DNA from: Sciscionella marina DSM 45152
Lineage (GTDB): Bacteria > Actinomycetota > Actinomycetes > Mycobacteriales > Pseudonocardiaceae
Length of the DNA stretch: 64,000 nt
Reading direction: 5' to 3'
Assembly: GCF_000379465.1 (NCBI RefSeq)
Contig: NZ_KB905392.1
Location: 684,193-748,192 of the forward strand
The notes below the pieces were generated by a model, which saw only the letters and a program-made list of their open reading frames with translations, did not search any database and had not been told where the DNA came from. Below, piece after piece: positions 7,956-16,719 of the stretch (position 1 is its first letter; the number at the start of each line of letters is the position of its first letter). The position numbers were made by a program, and so were the translations under genes.

Positions 7956-9833
7956 ATGCGCGCGGGCCTCGTCTCGCTTCTCGCCGTTCTGCTCCTCGCG
8001 GCACCGCTGGCCGCGCCCGCCTCGGCTGCCGGTCCCCGCTCGAACGCCACCTTCTACAACGACGCGAAGAATCCGGCCGCGGACCCCTTCGTGCTGTGGG
8101 ACGAGCGCAGCGGCTCCTACTACGCGTACTCCACCGAGGGCGCCGATCCGGGCTACCACTTCGCCATCTACCGCTCCCCTGACCTGGCGACCTGGGAACG
8201 CCTGCCCGGCGGGGCGCTCTCCGCGCAGGGGCAGTGGGGGCACGACTGGTTCTGGGCGCCCGAGGTCTACCACAACGCGAAGACGGGGAAATACTTCCTG
8301 TTCTACGCGGCACGCATGAACAAGAACGTGGCGGAGAATTTCACGTTCGGCGATTTCGAGGAACCGTGCAAGCTCGGGGTCGCGGTCGCGGATTCGCCTG
8401 CCGGGCCATTCCACAACATTCAGGCCGGACCCCTCGACTATTTCCCCTATGATCCGGATTATCACGATGTCAACCGGATCATGGACAGCACGCAGAAAAA
8501 GCCGCCCGCCACCCACGCGGAAGGGCAGACCGCACCGCGCGGAACCTACATTCCGATGATCGATCCGAATGTCTTTTTCGACAACGGCCGGATCTATCTG
8601 TACTTCTCCCGGAACGCCTACCGGAACTGGGTGTGGGACGAGGACCTCGGCAAGTACGTCGAGGAATCGAACATCTACGCGGTGCGCCTGGATTCGGCGT
8701 GGTGGAAGGATCCGCGTGGCAAGACCATGCCCCGTATCGCCCCGGGCTATGTCAACGCGAACAAGCGCGGTGATCACGGGGCGCGGCGCCGCGACGGCTA
8801 CACCCCGATCCTGAACTACGGCTCGGACAAGCAGTCCTGGGAGAACGCGCACGTCGACGATTACGCGAAGACCAACGGAGAGAAGAAGGACCGCCGCTGG
8901 GAGGAGGGGTCCACCACGGTCAAACGGATCGTGCACGGCAAACCCGTCTACTACCTGACGTATTCTGCGAACAACTACGAGAGTCCTTCCTACGGCGTCG
9001 GGTACGCGACCGCACCCAGCCCGCTCGGCCCGTGGCGCAAGAGCGCAGTGAACCCGATCCTGTCCCAGAATCCCTCGATCGGCATGTACTCCACCGGGCA
9101 TGGCAGCATCATCGGCTCGCCGGACGGGAAGCAGGAGTACTACGTGCATCACGCGCGCCCGAGCGACACCGCGGACCGCGCGCTCTACACCGACCGGATG
9201 CGACTGGATCCGGATGGACAGCTGAGTATCGAGGCGCGAACCGGGGACACCCCGCTGCCCTCTGGGTCCGGGCCGCTGCGCATCGAGGCGGACCGGGCGA
9301 TCGCGACGAGTGGAAAGGGGCTTTCCTGGCGGGTGCGCAGCGCACCGGGTGCGACGTTCCCGCTCGGAAACCCGCAGAACCGGGTGCGCGCCGAGTCCTT
9401 CGGTCCCGATCCGGTGCGGCTGGACGAGACCGCAGCCGACGGGGCACGGGTCTCGACCACCGGTGGAGTCGGCGGGCTGCGGCTGAGCTATCAACGCAGG
9501 CACGCGGCCGGGGACTACTACACCGTGCGGCAGAACGGGAAACCGCTGAACACCAGTGTTCCGGTCGCGGCATGCACCCAGCGGATCAGCGGCACTCATC
9601 CAGGCCCGCTCACCGTGCGCCACGGGATCACCTGCGTGGAGAACGCGCGCATCGCGGGACCCGTGCACGTCGCACCCGGCGCCTCGCTCGTCGTAGTGGA
9701 CTCGACCGTGCTCGGCCCGGTCACCGCGAACCGTGCGGGCGCGTTATGGCTGACCGGTTCCCGGGTGCTCGGCCCGGTACACGCGAAGGCGGCGGGCTGG
9801 ACACACACCGAGAACAACCGAATACTCGGCTAG
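7956..9833 (+). CDS. Secreted family 43-type glycoside hydrolase
   Basis: About 625 residues starting with a Sec signal (MRAGLVSLLAVLLLAAPLAA, cleavage near PASA-AG). The five-bladed propeller region has the GH43 catalytic landmarks: NPAADPFVLW (general base Asp), MIDPNVFFDNGRIYLYFSR (second Asp) and a Glu in RWEEGSTTVKR that fits the general acid. The C-terminal third, from about residue 440, is rich in glycine/valine repeats such as GPVHVAPGASLVVVDSTVLG and looks like a small beta-helix or binding module. Arabinan or xylan side chains are typical substrates. The GTG at 7947 is an alternative start. Confidence 0.8.
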   Translation: MRAGLVSLLAVLLLAAPLAAPASAAGPRSNATFYNDAKNPAADPFVLWDERSGSYYAYSTEGADPGYHFAIYRSPDLATWERLPGGALSAQGQWGHDWFWAPEVYHNAKTGKYFLFYAARMNKNVAENFTFGDFEEPCKLGVAVADSPAGPFHNIQAGPLDYFPYDPDYHDVNRIMDSTQKKPPATHAEGQTAPRGTYIPMIDPNVFFDNGRIYLYFSRNAYRNWVWDEDLGKYVEESNIYAVRLDSAWWKDPRGKTMPRIAPGYVNANKRGDHGARRRDGYTPILNYGSDKQSWENAHVDDYAKTNGEKKDRRWEEGSTTVKRIVHGKPVYYLTYSANNYESPSYGVGYATAPSPLGPWRKSAVNPILSQNPSIGMYSTGHGSIIGSPDGKQEYYVHHARPSDTADRALYTDRMRLDPDGQLSIEARTGDTPLPSGSGPLRIEADRAIATSGKGLSWRVRSAPGATFPLGNPQNRVRAESFGPDPVRLDETAADGARVSTTGGVGGLRLSYQRRHAAGDYYTVRQNGKPLNTSVPVAACTQRISGTHPGPLTVRHGITCVENARIAGPVHVAPGASLVVVDSTVLGPVTANRAGALWLTGSRVLGPVHAKAAGWTHTENNRILG

Positions 9834-9839
9834 GGGCGT

Positions 9840-10148
9840 TCATTCCAGCAGGAAGACCTGGCGGAGCAGTCCTGGCCCGTCGTCCTCGACCCGCTGTTCG
9901 AGCAGCTCCGCCATGGTGTCCTGCCAGCGGGCGTTGACCTCGGTGCGGCCCATCGCCTCGAGCGCTGCCTCCGGATCGTCCGCCTCGAAATACCCGAACG
10001 CCGTACTGTCGTCCAGGAAGATCGAGTAGTTGCGGAACCCGGCCTGCCGTAACGCTTCGCGCATCTCCGGCCAGACCCGCCGGTGTGCCTCGGCGTACTC
10101 GGCCACCTTGTCCCGTTTGATGTGCAGGGTGAACGCCGCACGCGCCAT
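9840..10148 (-). CDS. rhaM: L-rhamnose mutarotase
   Basis: The 102-residue protein is the length of RhaM/RhaU, which equilibrates the anomers of L-rhamnose. Recognisable are the N-terminal FTLHIKRDKVAEYAEAHRRV with the conserved WPEM, then NYSIFLDDSTAFGYFEADD, and the W in VNARWQDTM. GGAGG lies seven bases before the ATG at 10148. It is divergent from the MBL-SDR gene pair, which suggests a small deoxyhexose-utilisation locus. No rhamnulose kinase or aldolase is nearby. Confidence 0.88.
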   Translation of the reverse strand: MARAAFTLHIKRDKVAEYAEAHRRVWPEMREALRQAGFRNYSIFLDDSTAFGYFEADDPEAALEAMGRTEVNARWQDTMAELLEQRVEDDGPGLLRQVFLLE

Positions 10149-10236
10149 CGCGGTACCTCCGGAATCCCTTGGCTGGCCAGGACCGGACTGTAATACTGAG
10201 TCCAGGTGTTGGGAACCGACCAAAGGTGGTGCGGCC

Positions 10237-11010
10237 GTGGACGAGTACGCCATCGATCTTCTCCGTGTCGGGGCCGGAGAGGTCCCCGGACCCGAGATCT
10301 TCTGGATGAGCGCCTTCGACAGCTGGTATCCGCTCGTCTTCCAGTCGGTGCTGGTGCGCGGCAACGGGGTCACCGCGCTGGTGAACACCGGGCCCGCCAG
10401 GGATATCGGTCCGATGAACGAGAAATGGGCGACGGTGCTCGGGCAGCGGGCGAGAATGGTGCGCGCGGACGGGGAGTTCATCGCCGATCGGCTGTTCGAG
10501 AACGGCGTCGAGCCCGAGGAGATCACCCATGTGATCCTCACCCCGCTGCAATTGTATTCGGTCAGCAATATCCCGCTTTTCCCGAACGCGGAGATCTGCC
10601 TCGCCCGGCGCGGCTGGGTGCATTTCCACACCACGCACGAACATCCGCATGACGACCGCAGTACCTCGATCCCGGACGATGTGCTCGTGCACCTGGTCAC
10701 CGAGGCCTGGCCGCGGGTGCGGTTGCTCGAGGACGAAACCGAGCTCGCGCCCGGGTTGCGCACCTGGTGGTGCGGCGGGCACCATCGCGCGTCGATGGTC
10801 GTCGAGGCGGACAGCACCAAGGGAACGGTGGCGATCTCCGATTCCTATTTCTACCTGGAGAACGTCGCCCGTGATCATCCGATCGGGATCAGCGAGAACA
10901 TCTACGAAGCCACGGCGGCGTACCGGCGGGTGCGGGAGACCGCGGATGTGATCGTCCCGCTCTACGACCCGAAGAATTTCGATCGGTTCGCAGGAGGGAA
11001 GGTGGCATGA
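10237..11010 (+). CDS. MBL-fold hydrolase-like protein lacking the HxHxDH metal motif
   Basis: A 257-residue protein with the general plan of MBL-fold lactonase-like proteins: NTGPARDIGPMNEKW after the first strands, ITHVILT before the usual metal motif, then WWCGGHHRASMVV and AISDSYFYLEN. Where functional enzymes have HxHxDH, this protein reads TPLQLYS, so the dinuclear metal site should be absent or very different. The GTG at 10237 follows AAAGG. A GGACT/AGTCC inverted repeat at 10185-10203 sits in the divergent promoter. It overlaps the SDR gene by ATGA, so an accessory lactone- or sugar-handling role is plausible. Confidence 0.7.
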   Translation: MDEYAIDLLRVGAGEVPGPEIFWMSAFDSWYPLVFQSVLVRGNGVTALVNTGPARDIGPMNEKWATVLGQRARMVRADGEFIADRLFENGVEPEEITHVILTPLQLYSVSNIPLFPNAEICLARRGWVHFHTTHEHPHDDRSTSIPDDVLVHLVTEAWPRVRLLEDETELAPGLRTWWCGGHHRASMVVEADSTKGTVAISDSYFYLENVARDHPIGISENIYEATAAYRRVRETADVIVPLYDPKNFDRFAGGKVA

Positions 11011-11783
11011 ACAGCCCCACCGGACAGGAGACGGCGCACGTGCTCATCACCGGGGCGGCGCGGGGAATCGGCCGGGCGACCGCGATCCGGTTCGCCCGCG
11101 ACGGCGCCCGGATCACCATCAACTTCCCGCCAGGGGAACGGGAGTTCGCCGAGGAGACCGCACGGCAGGTGGCCGAGGCGGGCGGCGTGGGGTTCCCGAT
11201 CGAGGCCGATGTCGCCGATCCGGATGCGGTGCGCGCACTGGTCACCGATGCCGAGGAGGCCGTCGGCCCCACCGATATCCTGGTCAGCAACGCGGGAATC
11301 TGCCCGTTCGCGGACTTCTTCGAGATCGACGTGGAACTCTGGGACCGGGTGCAGCGGGTGAACGAGCGCGGCTGCTTCCTCGTCACCCAGGAGGTCACCC
11401 GGCGCATGGTGACCGAGGGCCGCACCGGATCGGTCATCGGCATCTCCTCGATCTCCGCATGGGTCGGCGGCGCCCGGCAGGTGCACTACACCCCGACCAA
11501 GGCGGGAATCAGCTCGCTGATGAAAAGCCTCGCGATCGTGCTCGGCCCCAAGGGAATCCGGTGCAATGCCGTGCTCCCCGGGACCATCGCGACCGATATC
11601 AACGCCGAGGACCTGGCCGAGCCGGCGAAACGGTCCGCGATGGAGAACCGTATTCCGTTGGGGCGCCTGGGAAAGCCCGAGGACATAGCGGGCGCGGTGT
11701 GGCTGCTCACTCGCCCGGAGGCCGGTTATGTGAACGGCGCGGAACTGCTCGTGGACGGTGGCCTGTTCGTCAATCTGCAGTGA
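11007..11783 (+). CDS. SDR-family sugar dehydrogenase (L-rhamnose/L-fucose 1-dehydrogenase-like)
   Basis: The 258-residue classical SDR has the cofactor motif TGAARGIGRA, the NAG motif in VSNAGICPF, and the Ser-Tyr-Lys triad as SSISAW and HYTPTK. Its context beside rhaM suggests oxidation of an L-6-deoxyhexose to its lactone, the first step of the non-phosphorylating pathway; this is inference. Residue choice at the end of beta-strand 2 (TINFPPGERE) does not clearly settle NAD versus NADP. It is translationally coupled to the MBL-like gene upstream. Confidence 0.8.
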   Translation: MNSPTGQETAHVLITGAARGIGRATAIRFARDGARITINFPPGEREFAEETARQVAEAGGVGFPIEADVADPDAVRALVTDAEEAVGPTDILVSNAGICPFADFFEIDVELWDRVQRVNERGCFLVTQEVTRRMVTEGRTGSVIGISSISAWVGGARQVHYTPTKAGISSLMKSLAIVLGPKGIRCNAVLPGTIATDINAEDLAEPAKRSAMENRIPLGRLGKPEDIAGAVWLLTRPEAGYVNGAELLVDGGLFVNLQ

Positions 11784-12801
11784 ACGAAACAAGGACCTTC
11801 CCCGCCACCGCCTTGCTGCCGCGCGCCATGCCGGCGAAGGCCTCCGGGGCATCGCGCACCGGGACGGTCTCCTCGACGAGCGCGGCCAGTTCGGCCGGCG
11901 CGGTCGCCACCCAGTCCGCGACCTCCCGGAAATGCCGTGCCGTATAACAGAAACTGCCGATGAGGCTGCGTTCCTCGGTGCTCACCGAATAGGCCGGGAG
12001 TTCGAGCTGCGGGGCGTTCATCCCGACCAGCACCACCCGGGCGCCGAACACGCTGCAGGAGAAGGCATCCGCGATCGTCGCCGAGGTGCCGACCGCGTCC
12101 AGCACGAGATCCGCTTTCCGGCTGAGCGCGGTGGCCGTGCCCGCAGCGAGGTCCCCTTCCGCCGGATCGAGCGGAGTCGCGCCGAGTTCGGCACACAGCC
12201 GCCGCCGCGCGGGATCGGGTTCGCTGACCGCGATCGCGCGCGCCCCGAGCATCCGGGCCGCGAGTATCGCGGACTGGCCGATGGGGCCACCGCCGAGCAC
12301 GAGCACCGCGTCCGCGCTGCCGCAGCCGCCCCGGTTCGCCGCGTGGTAGGCGACCGCGAGGGGTTCCACCAGCGCCCCGTACTCGATCGGCATGGCCTCC
12401 GGGAGCCGGACCAGGTTCCGCGCGGGGGCGAGGAAATACTCCGCGAACGCCGAAGAATAGCCTGCGGTCACCCCGATGACGGTCTTGTCCGGGCAGGCCT
12501 GTTCCTGGCCGCGCGTGCAGGCCGGGCAAGTCCCGCAGGCGAGCACCGGGTTCACGGTCACCACATCGCCCACGGCGAGCCCGTCGACGCCCACGCCCAG
12601 TTCCGCGACGTGGCCGACGGTCTCGTGGCCCATCACCTGCCCCGCGACCCGTCGCCCGTTCTGCCCGGTATAGCCGTGCAGATCCGACCCGCAGATGCCG
12701 GTGGCGAACACACGCACCGCGACCTCACCGGGTCCCGGTGCGCCCCGTTCCCGCTCGTCGACCTGGAAATCCCAGAAATCCCGCAGTACCAAGGCTTTCA
12801 T
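11770..12801 (-). CDS. Zinc-dependent alcohol dehydrogenase (MDR family)
   Basis: A 343-residue medium-chain dehydrogenase. The catalytic zinc ligands lie in GICGSDLHG and GHETVGHV, the structural zinc has four cysteines in CGTCPACTRGQEQAC, and the NAD site is LVLGGGPIGQSAI. It resembles threonine/sorbitol/L-galactonate-type dehydrogenases. ATG 12801 (MKALVLRDFWDF) is chosen because it begins at the first beta strand. It converges on the SDR gene with a 14-bp overlap and lies 22 bp beyond the cysteine desulfurase-like gene, so it may be cotranscribed with that gene rather than with the sugar genes. Confidence 0.88.
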   Translation of the reverse strand: MKALVLRDFWDFQVDERERGAPGPGEVAVRVFATGICGSDLHGYTGQNGRRVAGQVMGHETVGHVAELGVGVDGLAVGDVVTVNPVLACGTCPACTRGQEQACPDKTVIGVTAGYSSAFAEYFLAPARNLVRLPEAMPIEYGALVEPLAVAYHAANRGGCGSADAVLVLGGGPIGQSAILAARMLGARAIAVSEPDPARRRLCAELGATPLDPAEGDLAAGTATALSRKADLVLDAVGTSATIADAFSCSVFGARVVLVGMNAPQLELPAYSVSTEERSLIGSFCYTARHFREVADWVATAPAELAALVEETVPVRDAPEAFAGMARGSKAVAGKVLVSFTAD

Positions 12802-12823
12802 CGCATCCTCCATCCGCGAGCGG

Positions 12824-14032
12824 TCACCGTCGGGAACGCAGCTCCGCGATCCCGTCCAGCAGCCGGTCCACATCGGACTCGTCGGTGTAGGGCGCGATCC
12901 CGGCCCGTACCGCGCCCTGTTCGCCGAGGCCGAGCCTGCGGGCCGGTTCGTAGGCGTAGAAACTGCCCGAGGGCGCGTTCACCCCGCGCCCGGCGAGTTC
13001 GGTGTAGACCCGCTCGGCGGGCACACCGTCCACTTCGAACAGCACGGTCGGCGTGCGTTCCCGTTCCGGATCCCCGTGGCAGCGCACTCCCTGCGCGCGG
13101 AGCCCGTCCTCGAGGCGGCGAGCGAGCGCCTCCTCGTGTGCGCCGAGCGCGATCATACTGGCCAGCAGGCGGGTTCGCCGGTCCCCCGCCGCCGTGGAAT
13201 CGAGCCCGGCGAGGAAATCCACCGCCGCCGTGGTTCCGGCGAGCAGTTCATAGGGCAAGGTGCCGAATTCGAAGCGTTCGGGAACCGCATCGCTCGCCGG
13301 GAGCAGCTTGTCCGGGCGCAGGGTCCCGAGCAGCGCGGGATCCGCGGCGAGCGCCCCGAGATGCGGGCCGAGGAACTTGTACGGCGAGCAGGCGTAGAAA
13401 TCCGCACCGAGGGCACGCAGATCGATGCGCGCATGCGGGGTCAGGTGTACACCATCCACATAGGACAGCGCACCGGACTCCCGTGCGGCGGCGGTGATCG
13501 CGGGGATGTCGGGCCGGCTGCCGAGCAGGTTCGACGCCCCGGTCACCGCGACCAGCCTGGTGCGCGGACCCAGCAGTCCGGTGATCGCCTCGGTGGGCAG
13601 CACCCCGGAGCTCACGGTGAACTCCGCGACCCGGACCCACACCCCTGCGGATTCCGCGGCCTGCACCCAGGGCCGGAAATTGGCATCGTGATCGAGACTG
13701 GAGAGCACGATCTCGTCCCCCGGCGACCACTGCCTGGCGATCGTGCGGGCGAAGTCGTAGGTCAGCTGGGTCATACTCCTGCCGAACACCACCCCGCCCG
13801 GCTCGGCGCCGAGCAGATCCGCCATCGCCGAACGGGCCGCGTGCACCCCGTCCTCCGCGCGCCGCTCCGCCGCGGTGACCGTGGCCCGGTTGGACACCCC
13901 GTCCCGCAGCGGCGCCGTGATCGCCTCGATCACCGCGTCCGGCACCTGTGTCCCGCCGGGGCCGTCGAAGTAGGCCGTGCCCTCGGCGAGTGCCGGGAAC
14001 CGCTTGCGCACCGCAGCCACGTCGTAACTCAC
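12824..14032 (-). CDS. Cysteine desulfurase-like PLP-dependent enzyme
   Basis: A 402-residue fold-type I PLP enzyme of the NifS/Csd superfamily, closest in look to the 'cysteine desulfurase-like' TIGR01976 group. It has the N-terminal AYFDGPGGTQVPDAVIEA, SSLDHDANFRPW, the PLP-aspartate region YVDGVHLTPH, and the Schiff-base lysine in CSPYKFLGPH. I cannot point to the mobile catalytic cysteine loop of true IscS/SufS, so desulfurase activity is uncertain. Its GTG overlaps the PP2C stop (GTGA), so it is translationally coupled to the phosphatase gene. Confidence 0.82.
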   Translation of the reverse strand: MSYDVAAVRKRFPALAEGTAYFDGPGGTQVPDAVIEAITAPLRDGVSNRATVTAAERRAEDGVHAARSAMADLLGAEPGGVVFGRSMTQLTYDFARTIARQWSPGDEIVLSSLDHDANFRPWVQAAESAGVWVRVAEFTVSSGVLPTEAITGLLGPRTRLVAVTGASNLLGSRPDIPAITAAARESGALSYVDGVHLTPHARIDLRALGADFYACSPYKFLGPHLGALAADPALLGTLRPDKLLPASDAVPERFEFGTLPYELLAGTTAAVDFLAGLDSTAAGDRRTRLLASMIALGAHEEALARRLEDGLRAQGVRCHGDPERERTPTVLFEVDGVPAERVYTELAGRGVNAPSGSFYAYEPARRLGLGEQGAVRAGIAPYTDESDVDRLLDGIAELRSRR

Positions 14033-14805
14033 TCGGTCGCTCCGTTCCCCGGGTACACATCCGCGATCACCACGGTGATGTTGTCCGGTCCACCCGCCTC
14101 GTTGGCGAGCTCGATCAGTTGCCGTGCCACCGCATCCACCGGTTCGGTCATCCCGAGCACCTGGTGAATGGTCTCGTCGGGAACCACATCGGTCAAGCCG
14201 TCCGAGCAGACGAGGTAGCGGTCCCCGGCGCGCACATCGAAGGCGCCCAGATCGGCCGTGGCCTCCGCACCGGACTGCAAGGCGCGCACGAGCATGGAGC
14301 GGCGCGGATGCGTGGCGGCCATCTCCTCGCTCATCCTGCCCTCGTCCACGAGCGTCTGGACGAAGGTGTGATCCCTGGTCAGTGGCCGCAGCTGCCCTTC
14401 GCGCACCACATAGGCCCGGGAATCCCCGATGTGCGCCAGCACGAATTCCTTGCCGTCGAAGCACAGCGCGGTCATCGTGGACCCGGTTCCGCGCAGGTTC
14501 TCGTCGGCGACGACCCGTTCGTCGATCCGGGCCACCACCCGGATGCCCACCTCGGAGAGTTCGGCCAGCGCCGAGTTCCCGCCGAGTATCCGCTGCTCGG
14601 CCTCGGCGAGCGCGCGCACCACGATCTCGCTGGCGACCTCGCCGTGCGCGTGCCCGCCCATGCCGTCGGCGACCGCGATCAGCCGCTCGCTCGCATAGGC
14701 GGAGTCCTCGTTGACCGAACGACGCCGCCCGACATCCGTGGCGCTCGTGACGACGAGCCGGAACGGAGCGGCATGCGCTGCCGGAGGTTGTGATTGCTCG
14801 TGCAC
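14029..14805 (-). CDS. PP2C-family Ser/Thr protein phosphatase
   Basis: A 258-residue soluble PPM phosphatase. The metal-binding motifs are present in order: GRRRSVNEDSAY, AVADGMGGHAHGE, LAHIGDSRAYVV, CSDGLTDVV and GGPDNITVVI. There is no transmembrane segment. GTG 14805 is favoured because the earlier GTG at 14838 lies inside the perfect palindrome at 14815-14847. It is divergent from the N6-methylase/kinase pair, so a matched kinase-phosphatase couple flanks one operator. Confidence 0.9.
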   Translation of the reverse strand: MHEQSQPPAAHAAPFRLVVTSATDVGRRRSVNEDSAYASERLIAVADGMGGHAHGEVASEIVVRALAEAEQRILGGNSALAELSEVGIRVVARIDERVVADENLRGTGSTMTALCFDGKEFVLAHIGDSRAYVVREGQLRPLTRDHTFVQTLVDEGRMSEEMAATHPRRSMLVRALQSGAEATADLGAFDVRAGDRYLVCSDGLTDVVPDETIHQVLGMTEPVDAVARQLIELANEAGGPDNITVVIADVYPGNGATE

Positions 14806-14814
14806 GGGACCAGT

Positions 14815-14847
14815 GAACCACTTGTGAATCGTGTTCACAAGTGGTTC
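14815..14847. promoter_or_regulatory. Perfect inverted repeat between divergent PP2C and methylase genes
   Basis: The arms GAACCACTTGTGAA (14815-14828) and TTCACAAGTGGTTC (14834-14847) are exact reverse complements around a 5-bp spacer TCGTG. A TACTGT -10-like box for the methylase sits at 14876-14881, eight bases before its ATG. The inner TTGTGAA/TTCACAA halves look like Rex or TetR/GntR half-sites, but the spacing is one base longer than the Rex consensus. It probably controls both divergent transcripts. Confidence 0.7.
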
Positions 14848-14888
14848 AGCTGTGGAACCGCTCCGGGCGATGACGTACTGTGCGCGCT

Positions 14889-16667
14889 ATGGGAGAGGAC
14901 GCCTTGGTGAGCTCGGCCGATATCGCGCGGCTCGGGGGTGTCGGCCGGGCCGCGGTGAGCAACTGGCGGCGCCGCTACGAGGACTTCCCCGCCCCGGCCG
15001 GGGGAACCGCATCGAGTCCGTTGTTCTCCTTACAGGCCATCCAGTCCTGGCTCACCACCAACGGCAAGGCCGCCCGGGTTCCGCTGGCCGAGCAGGTCTG
15101 GCAACGCCTGCGTGCCACGACCGAGGACCTCGAACTCGGCGGCACGGTGGCCCGCGCGGGCGCCTATCTGCTGCAGACCCGGCTCGGCGAGGCGCCCCGG
15201 CTGCCCGGCGCGGTACGCCCCGAACTCGCCGACCGCGCACTGCGCACCCTGCTCACCGAACTCGCCGAGGAACAGGGCCCCGCGACCGCGTTCGAGCGGC
15301 TGTGCGAGCGTTACCGGGCGGCGCACGCCCGCACCCTGGCCACCACATCCACCGAGACCGCACGGATCATGGTGCGGTTGCTCGGCGGCGATCCGGGCAC
15401 GGTGCTCGATCCCGCCTGCGGTATCGGCACCCTGTTGCTCGATGCGGGGCCACGCGCCGCGCTCGCGCAGGACACCGATCCGAACGCCGCGGCGATCACC
15501 GCCGTGCGACTGCGGCTGGCCGGGATCGAGACCACGGTGATCGACGCGGATGCACTGCGGCACAATGGATTCACCGATCGGCTCGCGGACGCGGTACTGT
15601 GCGATCCACCGTTCAACGAGCGCGCCTGGGGACACGCCGAACTGGCCGCGGATCCCCGCTGGGCCTACGGTCAGCCACCGCGCGGGGAATCCGAACTGGC
15701 CTGGGCGCAGCACTGCCTCGCGGCCGTGCGCCCCGGTGGACCGGTCGTGCTCCTGATGCCGAAAGCGGCGGCGAGCAGGCGTTCGGGGCGGCGCATCCGG
15801 GCGAACCTGCTGCGCGCCGGAGCGGTGCGCGCGCTGTACTCGCTGCGCGAGGGACACGACATCTGGTGCCTGCACCGGCCGGTACCCGGTGAAACCCAGC
15901 GCACGACCGTGTGGCTGGAGGAGTACGAGCCGGAGCGGGACCGCGCACCCGGGGACGATCCCGAACCGGTGCCGATCATCGACCTGCTCGACGACGAGGT
16001 GGACCTCAGCCCGGCGCGCCAGCGGTTGCTGCGCGAGCGCGCGGATGTCGGCGCGGTGTTCACGAAGACCCGGGCGAGCGTGCAGCAGGCGAGCAGTGAG
16101 ATCGACGAGAATCTGGCGCGGGTACTGGAGATCAGCGCCGAACGCAGGCAGCTGTCCACGACCTCGCTTGCCGAACTGGCGAAGACAGGAGCGCTGACCG
16201 TGCTCACCCCGCGGCCGGGCGCCCCGGATCTGCCGGTGCTCACCTCCGCGGATCTCGCCGCGGACCGGTCACCGAGCGGAACCCAGGACGCCCTCGGCGA
16301 GGCGGCGGTGCACCTGTACCCGGGCGATGTGGCCGCGAGCGCGACCGGGATGGCCCGGGTGATCGAAGAAGAGGCGCTGCTCGGCCAGCACCTGACCGCC
16401 TACCGGACGAGCGCGGCACTCGATCCCCGGTTCCTCGCCGGTGTGCTGCGTGCCTGCACACCGGCGGTGCACGGCTCCTCGCGGATCGATCCCCGCCGCG
16501 TCGCGGTGCCGCGGCTGCCGGTGGAGCAGCAGCGCGCCTACGCCGAGGCGTTCGCCGAACTCGACGCGGTGCACCGGGCCGCGAGCGCGCTGGCCGAATC
16601 GGCGGATTCCTTGGCACGTCTCGGTTTCGTCGGCTTGCTCGACGGGATGCTCACCCCGGGCGAGTGA
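14889..16667 (+). CDS. N6-adenine DNA methyltransferase with N-terminal HTH and C-terminal recognition-like region
   Basis: A 592-residue HsdM/gamma-type DNA methylase. It starts with a helix-turn-helix (VSSADIARLGGVGRAAVSNW, then RRRYEDFP; about residues 7-35). The SAM motif DPACGIGTLLL lies near 174-184 and catalytic motif IV DPPF near 239-242. From about residue 370 a long-helix region and a TRD-like domain (AVHLYPGDVAASATGMARV) resemble HsdS, ending in a coiled stretch. No restriction gene is adjacent. Such orphan HTH-methylases may act in gene regulation or host defence. The Ser/Thr kinase gene begins 52 bp downstream. Confidence 0.85.
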   Translation: MGEDALVSSADIARLGGVGRAAVSNWRRRYEDFPAPAGGTASSPLFSLQAIQSWLTTNGKAARVPLAEQVWQRLRATTEDLELGGTVARAGAYLLQTRLGEAPRLPGAVRPELADRALRTLLTELAEEQGPATAFERLCERYRAAHARTLATTSTETARIMVRLLGGDPGTVLDPACGIGTLLLDAGPRAALAQDTDPNAAAITAVRLRLAGIETTVIDADALRHNGFTDRLADAVLCDPPFNERAWGHAELAADPRWAYGQPPRGESELAWAQHCLAAVRPGGPVVLLMPKAAASRRSGRRIRANLLRAGAVRALYSLREGHDIWCLHRPVPGETQRTTVWLEEYEPERDRAPGDDPEPVPIIDLLDDEVDLSPARQRLLRERADVGAVFTKTRASVQQASSEIDENLARVLEISAERRQLSTTSLAELAKTGALTVLTPRPGAPDLPVLTSADLAADRSPSGTQDALGEAAVHLYPGDVAASATGMARVIEEEALLGQHLTAYRTSAALDPRFLAGVLRACTPAVHGSSRIDPRRVAVPRLPVEQQRAYAEAFAELDAVHRAASALAESADSLARLGFVGLLDGMLTPGE

Positions 16668-16719
16668 GCCCGATCCGCTACGGTGACCGGCCAGCCGCAC
16701 GAAGGCAAACGAGGTGATC

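Noticed and set aside
14815-14847. Rex operator
   Set aside because: The half-sites match, but the spacer is five bases rather than four, and no NADH-linked respiratory gene is adjacent.
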